Origin: Pseudoduganella rivuli
GTDB taxonomy: Bacteria; Pseudomonadota; Gammaproteobacteria; Burkholderiales; Burkholderiaceae_D
Assembly: GCF_009674485.1 (NCBI RefSeq)
Contig: NZ_WKJJ01000006.1
Span: forward strand, 1 to 64,000
Direction of reading: 5' to 3'
Length of the DNA stretch: 64,000 bases
Shown piece after piece: positions 8,212 to 16,085 of the stretch (its first letter is position 1; each line of letters starts with the position of its first letter). The notes beneath the pieces are model-generated. The model saw only the letters and a list, made by a program, of their open reading frames with translations. It had not been told where the DNA came from and searched no databases. Both the position numbers and the translations under genes were made by a program.

Positions 8212-9210
8212 TCAGGCGCCTGGCGCCTGGTTCGGCGCTTGATTGGGCGAATGCTCGGCCGCCGCCGCTTCCGCCAGGCACACGGACAGGATATCGACCG
8301 CATCCTGCTGGCGCAGCAATTCAGACACTTGCACGCCCAGGTCTTCCGCGGTGGCGGCAGGGCCGCGCACTTCCGCGCTGGCCATGCGCTTGCCGTCCGG
8401 CGTGGCGACCATGGCGCGCAAATGCATGGCATCGCCATCGACGGTGGCGAAGGCCGCCAGCGGCACCTGGCAGCTGCCGCCGAACACTTTCGACACCTTG
8501 CGTTCGGCCGCCACCGCCTGCGCGGTCGGCACGTGGTTCAGCGGCGCCAGGATCGCCATCAAGTCCAGGCCATCGTTACGCTGGGCAATTTCAATGGCCA
8601 TCGCGCCCTGCCCTGCGGCCGGCAGGCTGGACTCCGGCTCCAGCAGCGAACGGATGCGCTGCGGCAAGCCCAGGCGTTTCAACCCGGCCGCGGCCAGGAT
8701 GATGGCCGCGTAATCGCCACGGTCCAGTTTGCCCAGGCGGGTATCGAGGTTGCCGCGCAGCGGCTTGATGACCAGGTGCGGATAGCGGGCCGCAATCAGC
8801 GACTGGCGGCGCAGGCTGCTGGTGCCGACCACCGCGCCGGCCGGCAAGTCGCCGAGCGACGCGTAATCGTTGGACACGAAGGCATCGCGCGGATCTTCGC
8901 GCTCCAATACGGCCGCCAAGGTAAAGCCTTCCGGCAATTCCATCGGCACGTCTTTCAGCGAATGCACGGCCAGGTCGGCGCGGCCTTCCGCCATCGCCAC
9001 TTCCAGTTCCTTGACGAACAATCCCTTGCCGCCCACCTTGGACAAAGCGCGGTCCAGAATCTGGTCGCCCCGCGTAGTCATACCGAGGATTTGAATATCA
9101 CACTGCGGATATAATTCAGATAAGCGCGCGCGCACATGCTCCGCCTGCCACATGGCAAGGCGGCTTTCGCGCGAAGCGATGATGAGTTTGGATGGGACCT
9201 GGGAAGCCAT
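8212..9210 (-). CDS. hemC: Porphobilinogen deaminase (hydroxymethylbilane synthase)
   Basis: A 332-residue enzyme that joins four porphobilinogens into hydroxymethylbilane. It shows [17 protein letters not shown] at the start, [40 protein letters not shown] and the cofactor cysteine in [14 protein letters not shown], which holds the dipyrromethane primer. The C-terminus has a low-complexity [10 protein letters not shown] tail. ATG 9210 is preferred; a TTG five codons upstream (9225) is possible. It is first gene of the hemC-D-X-Y operon and divergent from ppc. Confidence 0.96.
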   Translation of the reverse strand: MASQVPSKLIIASRESRLAMWQAEHVRARLSELYPQCDIQILGMTTRGDQILDRALSKVGGKGLFVKELEVAMAEGRADLAVHSLKDVPMELPEGFTLAAVLEREDPRDAFVSNDYASLGDLPAGAVVGTSSLRRQSLIAARYPHLVIKPLRGNLDTRLGKLDRGDYAAIILAAAGLKRLGLPQRIRSLLEPESSLPAAGQGAMAIEIAQRNDGLDLMAILAPLNHVPTAQAVAAERKVSKVFGGSCQVPLAAFATVDGDAMHLRAMVATPDGKRMASAEVRGPAATAEDLGVQVSELLRQQDAVDILSVCLAEAAAAEHSPNQAPNQAPGA

Positions 9211-9249
9211 TTCGGAAGTATTCAAAACCGGATCTTTCGCGATAGTGTG

Positions 9250-9268
9250 GTGATAGGGCAGCTATCAC
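9250..9268. promoter_or_regulatory. Inverted repeat in the hemC/ppc divergent region
   Basis: Perfect 7-bp dyad GTGATAG-N5-CTATCAC, about 40 bp upstream of hemC. It could be an operator for the heme operon or a small hairpin in the hemC leader. No regulator can be assigned. Confidence 0.35.
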
Positions 9269-9388
9269 ATTCTGCAGACGTGCCTGAGACCACAAATTTT
9301 AGCACGCGCCATCCAATACAGAACCGGGGCTTACCCAGCTTCGCACCGTTATTCAACATACTTTGTGGCTTATACAAGGGTGACACCA

Positions 9389-12223
9389 GTGAGTGCAACG
9401 AACGATGTGGCAATGAATCCGGCGGGCGTGGACAAGGACGCTCCCCTGAAAGAAGATATCCGCCTGCTGGGACGCCTGCTGGGCGACGTGTTGCGGGAAC
9501 AGGAAGGCGAGGAAGTGTTCTCCGTGGTGGAAACCATCCGCCAGACCGCCGTGCGGTTCCGCCGTGAAGCCGATGCCGGCGCCGCCAAGGAACTGGACGG
9601 CATGCTGAAGATCCTGACGCGCGACCAGACGATTTCCGTGGTGCGGGCGTTTTCGTATTTCTCGCACCTGGCCAATATCGCGGAAGACCAGCACCATATC
9701 CGCCGCCGCCGCGCGCACTTGCTGGCCGGCTCGAAGCCGCAGCAGGGTTCCGTCTCGTTCGCGCTGGACAAGCTGCACAAGGCCGGCGTGGAAGAATCGG
9801 CCGTGGCCGGCTTCTTCAAGGATGCGCTGATCTCACCCGTGCTGACGGCGCATCCGACGGAAGTGCAGCGCAAATCCATCCTCGACGCGGAACATGACAT
9901 CGCCCGCCTGCTGGCCGAGCGCGACTTGCCGCTGACGCCGAAAGAGCGCGCCGCCAACATGCACCTGCTGCGCGCCAAGGTGTCGACGCTGTGGCAAACC
10001 CGCATGCTGCGCTATACCAAGCTGACGGTGGCCGATGAAATCGAAAACGCGCTGTCGTACTACCGCATCACGTTCCTGCGCGAATTGCCGGCCATGTATG
10101 ACGACATCGAGTCCGACATCGCGCTGCAATACGGGCACGAAGAGTCGCCCGTCCCGATTGCCGCATCGTATATGCAGATGGGCAGCTGGATCGGCGGCGA
10201 CCGCGACGGCAACCCGAACGTCAACGCCGCCACCATGCGCCACGCGCTGGCGCGCCAGGCCGCCACCATCCTCGACTTTTACCTGGACGAGACCCATACA
10301 CTGGGCGCGGAGCTGTCGATTTCCACGCTGATGGTCCAGTGCACGCCGGAACTGCAGGCGCTGGCCGACGCCTCGCCCGACCAGACCGACCACCGCGCCG
10401 ACGAACCGTACCGCCGCGCGCTGATCGGCGTCTATGCACGGCTGGCCGGCACGGCGCGCGAACTGGGCGCCACCAATATCCTGCGCAAGGAAGTCGGCCA
10501 CGCGGAACCGTATGCCAGCCCGGCCGAATTTGCCGCGGATTTACAAGTGCTGATCGATTCGCTGAACGCCAACCACGCGGGCGTGATGGTCAAGCCGCGC
10601 CTGGCGACGCTGAAGCGCGCGGCCGATATCTTCGGCTTCCACCTGGCGTCGCTGGACATGCGCCAGTCGTCCGACATCCATGAACGCGTGCTGTCCGAAC
10701 TGTTTGCCCGCGCCGGTGTCGTCGACGATTACGCGTCGATGGAGGAAGACGAGAAGGTCAAATTGCTGCTGGCCGAACTGGCGCAACCACGCCTGCTGTA
10801 TTCGCCGTACATCGATTATTCGGAACAGACGGTCTCGGAACTGGCGATCCTGTCCGCGGCACGCGATATCCGCCAGCGCTACGGCACGCGCGCCATCCGC
10901 AACTACATCATTTCGCACACGGAAACCGTGTCGGACTTGCTGGAAGTACTGGTGCTGCAACAGGAAAGCGGCCTGCTGCGCCGGACCAAAGATGGCGCGG
11001 CGCACCTCGACCTGATGGTGATCCCGCTGTTTGAGACCATCCCCGACCTGCAGCGCGCGGCCGGCATCATGGAAAGCATGATGGCGATTCCGCTGGTGCG
11101 CCAGCTGATCCGCCAGCAAGGCGAAGAGCAGGAAGTCATGCTGGGCTATTCGGACTCCAACAAGGATGGCGGCTTCCTGACGTCGAACTGGGAACTGTAC
11201 AAGGCGGAAGTGCGGCTGGTGGAAGTGTTTGCGCAGGCGGGCGTGAAACTGCGCCTGTTCCATGGCCGCGGCGGCACCGTGGGCCGTGGCGGCGGTCCTT
11301 CGTATGAAGCGATCCTGGCGCAGCCGAAAGGCACCGTGAATGGCCAGATCCGCCTGACCGAGCAGGGCGAAATCATCGCGTCGAAATTCTCCAACGCGGA
11401 AATCGGCCGCCGCAACCTGGAATTGCTGGTGGCGGCCACCCTGGAAGCGAGCCTGCTGCCGCCGCCGTCGGATACGGCGCAAGCGGCGCAACTGGCCGGC
11501 TTCGAATCCGTGATGGCGGACATTTCCGACCGCGCCTACCGCGCCTACCGGGATCTCGTCTATGAAACCCCGGGCTTCACGGATTACTTCTTTGCCGCCA
11601 CGCCGATCGCGGAAATCGCGGAACTGAACCTCGGTTCGCGTCCCGCCTCGCGCAAGGCCACGCGCCGCATCGAAGACTTGCGGGCGATTCCCTGGGGCTT
11701 CTCGTGGGGCCAGTGCCGCCTGCTGTTGCCGGGCTGGTATGGCTTCGGCAGCGCCATCGGCGGCTGGGTACGGGGCAGTGGCAATGAGGGCGACCGCGAC
11801 GAACGGCTGGCGCAACTGCGCGACATGTACCAGCACTGGCCTTTCTTTGCCACCCTGCTGTCGAACATGGACATGGTGCTGGCCAAGACTGATCTCGCCA
11901 TCGGCTCACGCTACTCGCAACTGGTGCAGGACGACGAACTGCGCACCCGCATCTTCAAGCGCATCACGCAGGAACATGCCGACACGCTGGCATGCCTGCA
12001 AGCGATCACCGGCAATACCGAGCGCCTGGCCGGCAACCCGCTGCTGGCCCGTTCCATGCAAAACCGCTTCGCCTACCTCGACCCGCTCAACCACTTGCAG
12101 GTGGAACTGATCAAACGCCACCGCTCCGTGGCGCATGAACCGGGCAAGGTGGACCCGCGCGTGCACCGGGGGATTCACTTGTCGATCAATGGCGTGGCTG
12201 CGGGGTTGCGCAATACCGGGTAA
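9389..12223 (+). CDS. ppc: Phosphoenolpyruvate carboxylase
   Basis: A protein of about 944 residues that carboxylates phosphoenolpyruvate with bicarbonate to oxaloacetate, refilling the TCA cycle. Catalytic motifs are intact: LTAHPTEVQRKS (histidine), MLGYSDSNKDGG (lysine region), FHGRGGTVGRGGGP (glycine loop) and a QNRFAYLDPLN..LQVELIKR C-terminal segment; the chain ends RNTG as in the family. The start is uncertain. GTG 9389 has AAGGGTG at proper distance; GTG 9365 and ATG 9413 are alternatives in frame. It is monocistronic, with a hairpin downstream at 12250-12273. Burkholderiales commonly carry ppc next to the hemC block. Confidence 0.97.
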   Translation: MSATNDVAMNPAGVDKDAPLKEDIRLLGRLLGDVLREQEGEEVFSVVETIRQTAVRFRREADAGAAKELDGMLKILTRDQTISVVRAFSYFSHLANIAEDQHHIRRRRAHLLAGSKPQQGSVSFALDKLHKAGVEESAVAGFFKDALISPVLTAHPTEVQRKSILDAEHDIARLLAERDLPLTPKERAANMHLLRAKVSTLWQTRMLRYTKLTVADEIENALSYYRITFLRELPAMYDDIESDIALQYGHEESPVPIAASYMQMGSWIGGDRDGNPNVNAATMRHALARQAATILDFYLDETHTLGAELSISTLMVQCTPELQALADASPDQTDHRADEPYRRALIGVYARLAGTARELGATNILRKEVGHAEPYASPAEFAADLQVLIDSLNANHAGVMVKPRLATLKRAADIFGFHLASLDMRQSSDIHERVLSELFARAGVVDDYASMEEDEKVKLLLAELAQPRLLYSPYIDYSEQTVSELAILSAARDIRQRYGTRAIRNYIISHTETVSDLLEVLVLQQESGLLRRTKDGAAHLDLMVIPLFETIPDLQRAAGIMESMMAIPLVRQLIRQQGEEQEVMLGYSDSNKDGGFLTSNWELYKAEVRLVEVFAQAGVKLRLFHGRGGTVGRGGGPSYEAILAQPKGTVNGQIRLTEQGEIIASKFSNAEIGRRNLELLVAATLEASLLPPPSDTAQAAQLAGFESVMADISDRAYRAYRDLVYETPGFTDYFFAATPIAEIAELNLGSRPASRKATRRIEDLRAIPWGFSWGQCRLLLPGWYGFGSAIGGWVRGSGNEGDRDERLAQLRDMYQHWPFFATLLSNMDMVLAKTDLAIGSRYSQLVQDDELRTRIFKRITQEHADTLACLQAITGNTERLAGNPLLARSMQNRFAYLDPLNHLQVELIKRHRSVAHEPGKVDPRVHRGIHLSINGVAAGLRNTG

Positions 12224-12249
12224 TGTCGGGTTAAGCTAGTCATCCAGAG

Positions 12250-12280
12250 ACGCCTGGCCGCAATGCCAGGCGTTTGACCT
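12250..12280 (+). terminator. Hairpin downstream of ppc
   Basis: Perfect 9-bp stem ACGCCTGGC / GCCAGGCGT (12250-12258 with 12265-12273), 6-nt loop, followed by only a weak T-rich tract (TTGACCTT). Probable terminator of ppc. Confidence 0.55.
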
Positions 12281-12361
12281 TCCGCCAATCCGCGGAACTT
12301 CGCTCTTCCCAACTGGTCTAAATGTTCAATGAACGTTGTCACGTTACGCGTGGCCGCGTTC

Positions 12362-12390
12362 TTGCGCAACGGTATCCCATAGGATACACT
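12362..12390 (+). promoter_or_regulatory. Promoter and operator of the toxin-antitoxin operon
   Basis: -35 TTGCGC (12362-12367), 17-bp spacer, -10 TACACT (12385-12390). A perfect dyad GTATCC-CATA-GGATAC (12372-12387) fills the spacer and overlaps the -10 box. This is a likely site for autorepression by the antitoxin. The toxin start lies 20 bp further on after GAGGGGCGAGG. Confidence 0.65.
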
Positions 12391-12409
12391 AACCAGCGAG
12401 GGGCGAGGT

Positions 12410-12724
12410 ATGGAAGTTTTCACGACTGAGCTGTTCGACACATGGTTCGGCAAACTGAAAGATCGTCGCGCCGCATTGCGCATCCAGGCACGAATAGATC
12501 GAGCTGAAGATGGCAACTTTGGAGATCACCATGCAGTCGGCAAAGGAGTCTCTGAAATGCGGATCGACTACGGGCCGGGTTATCGAATTTATTACACGAT
12601 GCGGGGCAGAAAGCTGGTGATTTTGCTGGCAGGCGGCGACAAGGCTACACAATCCAGTGATATCAAGGCCGCGCAAGCGCTGGCGGATAGCCTGCGGGGA
12701 GGTGGAAATGGCACTAAAACTTAA
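12410..12724 (+). CDS. Type II toxin, RelE/ParE superfamily (HigB/Gp49-like)
   Basis: A 104-residue basic protein of the size and pattern of the addiction-module killer family: WFGKLKDRRAALRIQARIDRA near the start, then GNFGDHHAVGKGVSEMRIDYG, GYRIYYTMRGRKLVILLAGGDK and a terminal helix. Members are ribosome-dependent mRNA interferases. The tyrosine and lysine-rich strand YRIYYTMRGRKLVILL fits the fold. It precedes and overlaps the antitoxin gene by 17 bp, the reverse of the classical antitoxin-first order but usual for HigBA-like pairs. It is expressed from the promoter at 12362 and presumably repressed by the antitoxin. Confidence 0.88.
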   Translation: MEVFTTELFDTWFGKLKDRRAALRIQARIDRAEDGNFGDHHAVGKGVSEMRIDYGPGYRIYYTMRGRKLVILLAGGDKATQSSDIKAAQALADSLRGGGNGTKT

Positions 12725-13013
12725 GAAATGGGATAGCGCGGAGCATCTCCGAACTGACGAGGACGTGGTGCTTTATCTCGAAGCCTGCCTGGAAGAGGCT
12801 GGCGACGACGTAGCATTCATTACAAAGGCAATCGGCAACATTGCGCGTGCACGCGGCATGGCGCAGCTTGCTTCCGACACGGGTCTGGGCCGGGAGAGCT
12901 TGTACAAAGCCCTGTCCGGCGAGGGAAACCCGAGTTTCGCGACCATACTGAAAGTCGTGCAAGCACTCGGCATGCGGTTTCATGTGACGGCAGCTGGCCA
13001 GCATACGATCTAA
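12708..13013 (+). CDS. Antitoxin, HTH addiction-module protein (HigA-like)
   Basis: A 101-residue protein with the helix-turn-helix GMAQLASDTGLGRESLYKAL followed by SGEGNPSFATILKVVQALGM, which is diagnostic of the putative addiction-module antidote family. The N-terminal segment WDSAEHLRTDEDVVLYLEACLEE is probably the toxin-neutralising part. Start ATG 12708 has a strong GGGGAGGTGG site located inside the toxin gene, so the two proteins are co-translated. It is expected to bind the dyad at 12372-12387 and repress the operon. Confidence 0.9.
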   Translation: MALKLKKWDSAEHLRTDEDVVLYLEACLEEAGDDVAFITKAIGNIARARGMAQLASDTGLGRESLYKALSGEGNPSFATILKVVQALGMRFHVTAAGQHTI

Positions 13014-13022
13014 TCCGTTTGT

Positions 13023-13051
13023 GCAAACAGCCCGCCACGCAGGCTGTTTGC
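13023..13051. terminator. Hairpin between convergent antitoxin and esterase genes
   Basis: 10-bp perfect stem GCAAACAGCC / GGCTGTTTGC with a 9-nt loop, placed between two convergent stop codons. There is no clear T-run on either side, so it may act as a two-way terminator or a 3' stabiliser. Confidence 0.5.
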
Positions 13052-13063
13052 ATGTTCCACAGC

Positions 13064-14044
13064 TCAGGCCGCTATCCTCCCCCACCCCGTCTGCCCCGCA
13101 ATAAACGCCATGATCCGCTGCGACGCCGCGGCAGCCTGCGGCAGCAGCGGAATCGCCTGGAACACGTGCGGCATGTGTTCCCATATTTCCAGTTGCACCG
13201 GCACACCGGCCGCATGGGCGCTTTCCGCCACCCGCACGCTGTCGTCACGCAGCATTTCAATGCCGCCGGCCTGGATCAGCATCGGCGGCAAGCCCGTGAA
13301 GTCCGCGAACAGCGGCGACGCGGACGGGTCGAAATAGCTTTCCGGCTTCACGTACAGGCTGCGGATCGTCATCATGCCTTCGATGGTGAACATCGGGTCG
13401 CAATGGGCGTTGTAACGCAGGCTGGCGCCACTCAAGGTGGCGTCGACGAAGGGCGACAGCAGTACCGCGCAACGCGGCATCGGTTCGCCCGCCGCCTTGA
13501 TGCGGTGCAGGGTCGCCAGCGCCAGGTTGCCGCCCGCCGAATCGCCTGCCAGCACGATGTCTTCGGCGCGGTAGCCCTGCGCCAGCAGCCAGCGGTAGGC
13601 CGCATGGCAATCGTCCGGCGCGGCGGGGAACGGGTGTTCCGGCGCGAGACGGTATTGCACCATCAGCGCCCGCGCGCCCAGCTCGCGGCACCAATTCCCC
13701 ACCAGCGCGCCATGCGAATGGGGGAAGCGGAACATGAACGCGCCGCCGTGCAGGTACAGCAGCACGCGCTGCGGCTGGTTGCCTGGCGTTTCCAGCCATT
13801 CGGCCGGCACGCCGCCGCAATCAACGCGCGTGCGGTGCAAGCCTTGCGGCAAGCGGTTGACGCGCGCGTCGACGTGCAGCTGGCGCGCGCGCAGGCGCGG
13901 CACGTCCGGGTTCAGTGAAATCATGCGCCGGGTCAGCAGGCGCAACGTGAGGTGCAGCCAGAAACGGCGCCAGCGCCCACCGTGGTGGGTAATGGCGCGC
14001 GTGTACGGCGTGACCGCTTGCAGTTCGGCGGCCGACTGCATCAT
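13064..14044 (-). CDS. Alpha/beta hydrolase, hormone-sensitive lipase type esterase
   Basis: A 326-residue esterase of the HSL group. It shows the oxyanion motif LLYLHGGAFMF (HGGA in place of the usual HGGG), YRLAPEHPFPAAPDDCHAAY, the nucleophile elbow GDSAGGNLAL, LIQAGGIEMLRDDSVR with the catalytic Asp, and the final histidine in EHMPHVFQ. It is probably cytosolic and acts on short-chain acyl esters; the substrate is unknown. Two adjacent ATG codons (14044 and 14041) could start it. It is monocistronic. The 230 bp upstream contains no gene, only a small CTGTC/GACAG dyad at 14109-14125. Confidence 0.92.
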   Translation of the reverse strand: MMQSAAELQAVTPYTRAITHHGGRWRRFWLHLTLRLLTRRMISLNPDVPRLRARQLHVDARVNRLPQGLHRTRVDCGGVPAEWLETPGNQPQRVLLYLHGGAFMFRFPHSHGALVGNWCRELGARALMVQYRLAPEHPFPAAPDDCHAAYRWLLAQGYRAEDIVLAGDSAGGNLALATLHRIKAAGEPMPRCAVLLSPFVDATLSGASLRYNAHCDPMFTIEGMMTIRSLYVKPESYFDPSASPLFADFTGLPPMLIQAGGIEMLRDDSVRVAESAHAAGVPVQLEIWEHMPHVFQAIPLLPQAAAASQRIMAFIAGQTGWGRIAA

Positions 14045-14274
14045 GCGGCTCCGGCGCTGCGCTTGCGGGCAGGCGCCCTGTCGTTATTCCCGCTCTCCTG
14101 GCATAGGCTGTCGGTGCCAGACAGTTGTTCCATTTTTTGTTATTCCCTTCGTCATGGTAGTAAGTGGCACCCCAAACGGAATATTCAGACTTAGCCGCTT
14201 GACGGCGCCCGATCAGATGATCGTGCGCCGCAAGGGCAGCCGCGGCCGGCTGTATTACGTCTGCGTTATTGCCG

Positions 14275-15537
14275 TCAGTGGTGCGCGCCACCCTCCTCGC
14301 GGATCGCCCTGACTTGCGACTCGGTGACTTTGGCGGATATCCCGCCCCAGCCGCCGCGCAGGAAGTTGACGAGGTCCGTCACTTCCTTGTCGCTGAGTTT
14401 GCCCGCGAAGCCGGGCATTTCCTGCATCGATTCCTTTTCGCCGAAATGCTGGGCCTTGATGCCGTCCAGCGTTGCCGCGATCAGGTTATGCGGGTCGGTA
14501 TTGCGCACAGACGTGTTGCCCTTCATCGCAACAGCCACGTGCGGCTTGCCGCCGCCGTCCAGGCCGTGACAGCCTGCACAGACGGCGAGATAAGTACGCT
14601 TGCCGGCGTCGATGTCCGCCCCCGACAGTTCCACCGGTTTCAGCGCTTGCGGCGCCAGCGGCTTGTCCCCGAACAGGTAGGTGGTCATCGCTTTCAAATC
14701 TTCCGGCTTCATGTGCTGGGTGCTCATGTGCACCACGTCGAACATTTCACCGGTGGCCGAACCTTGCTGCGCCACGCCGGTGGCCAGGAAGGTTTGCATG
14801 TCTTGCGGCGTCCAGCCGGCGGCGGACAGGCCTGCCGGCGAGATATCGGTGGCGCCGATGCGCGCCATGCGGTTGCCCGTCAAGGTGCGCGACAAATCCA
14901 TCTGCCCCAGCGCGCCGCGCGGCGTATGGCATTCCGCGCAGTGGCCCAGCGTGTTGGCCAGGTAACGGCCGCGCTTCCATTCCGCCGACGAACCGGCCGA
15001 CGCATCGGTCAGTTCATCCTTGAGGAACATGGCTTTCCAGATCCCCATGCCAAAGCGCATGTTGTACGGGAACTTCAAGTCCGGTTCCCTGTTCGCCACC
15101 GCCGCCGGTTTCAGCTGCATGAAGTAGGCGTACAGCGCATCGGAATCCTCGCGCGACAGGCCGCGGTACGACGTGTACGGCATGGCCGGATACAGGTGCT
15201 TGCCGGGCGCCTTGCCGTCATGCAGGGCTTTATAGAAATCGTCGCGGCTCCACGTGCCGATGCCGTGTTCCTTGTCCGGCGTGATATTGGTGCCGTAGAA
15301 CTTGCCGTACGGGGACGCCAGTTCGACGCCGCCCGCATAGGTGGCGCCCGTTGGCGCCGTGTGGCAGGCGGCGCAGTCGCCAGCCTTGGCCAGGTAGCGC
15401 CCGCGTTCGACCATTTCCTTGTTGTTGGCGGTGGGCGCCGAGGCGCCCTCGCCTTTGCCGCCGCAACCGGACAGCAACAGCATGGCGGCTCCAGCGACCG
15501 CGCTCAAGGCGGTGGCCAGGTAAGAAGGCTTCATCAT
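14275..15537 (-). CDS. Triheme cytochrome c subunit of a periplasmic molybdenum oxidoreductase
   Basis: A 420-residue lipoprotein-like or exported protein. The N-terminus is a hydrophobic signal ending LLLSGCGG, a likely lipobox. Three CxxCH heme sites are present (CAACH, CAECH, CAGCH), the layout of the cytochrome subunit of membrane alcohol, aldehyde or gluconate dehydrogenases. Start ATG 15537 overlaps the stop of the 2Fe-2S subunit (ATGA). It is the third gene of the operon and should pass electrons from the molybdenum enzyme to the respiratory chain. Another triheme protein of the same type is encoded at 26890. Confidence 0.92.
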   Translation of the reverse strand: MMKPSYLATALSAVAGAAMLLLSGCGGKGEGASAPTANNKEMVERGRYLAKAGDCAACHTAPTGATYAGGVELASPYGKFYGTNITPDKEHGIGTWSRDDFYKALHDGKAPGKHLYPAMPYTSYRGLSREDSDALYAYFMQLKPAAVANREPDLKFPYNMRFGMGIWKAMFLKDELTDASAGSSAEWKRGRYLANTLGHCAECHTPRGALGQMDLSRTLTGNRMARIGATDISPAGLSAAGWTPQDMQTFLATGVAQQGSATGEMFDVVHMSTQHMKPEDLKAMTTYLFGDKPLAPQALKPVELSGADIDAGKRTYLAVCAGCHGLDGGGKPHVAVAMKGNTSVRNTDPHNLIAATLDGIKAQHFGEKESMQEMPGFAGKLSDKEVTDLVNFLRGGWGGISAKVTESQVRAIREEGGAHH

Positions 15538-16085
15538 TTGCCCTCCTTCACCAGCCCCGGCGTCGACAGCACAACTTCCTTGACCGCTTCGTAATAGCGC
15601 ACGTAACCCGTGCAGCGGCAAATGTGCTTGTTCAGCGCATCGGTGATCGTGCTTTCAACCTGGTCCTTGGCGATCGGCGCTTTCTTCAGGCGTTCGATCA
15701 ACACGGTGGCCGCCGTGACAAAGCCCGGCGTGCAGTAACCGCACTGGAAGCTGAAATGCTCCATGAACTTTTGCTGGATGGCCGAGACACCGGTGACTTC
15801 ACCCTTGTCGTTGCGCTGCGCGTGGCCCTCGACGGTACGGATTTTCTTGCCTTCGAAGTGGTGCGCGCCCGTGATGCAGGTGCGCACTTCTTCGCTGGTG
15901 CCGTCCGGCTTGTCCACGATGATGGTGCAGGCATGGCACACGCCCTGGCCGCAGCCCAGGCGCGAACCCGTCAAGTCGCAGTATTCGTGCAGGAAGTCCA
16001 CCATCATCAACCCTTCCGGGGCTGGGGTGGGGCCGACGGACTTGCCGTTGATATGTAAGGTAATGGGTTTGGTGACGATGCTCAT
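15534..16085 (-). CDS. 2Fe-2S subunit of an isoquinoline 1-oxidoreductase-like enzyme
   Basis: A 183-residue protein of the xanthine oxidase family small subunit. The plant-type ferredoxin site is GCGQGVCHACTI plus a downstream C in VRTCITG. The second cluster domain has FQCGYCTPGFV and HICRCTGYVRYYEAV. It has no export signal, so it is probably carried through the Tat pathway with the large subunit. Start ATG 16085 overlaps the large-subunit stop (ATGA) and its own end overlaps the cytochrome start, which makes this a tightly coupled operon. Confidence 0.95.
   Translation of the reverse strand: MSIVTKPITLHINGKSVGPTPAPEGLMMVDFLHEYCDLTGSRLGCGQGVCHACTIIVDKPDGTSEEVRTCITGAHHFEGKKIRTVEGHAQRNDKGEVTGVSAIQQKFMEHFSFQCGYCTPGFVTAATVLIERLKKAPIAKDQVESTITDALNKHICRCTGYVRYYEAVKEVVLSTPGLVKEGK

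Noticed and set aside
14109-14125. CTGTC-GGTGCCA-GACAG dyad upstream of the esterase gene
   Set aside because: Only five paired bases per arm and no second copy found; too weak to call a repeat or operator.
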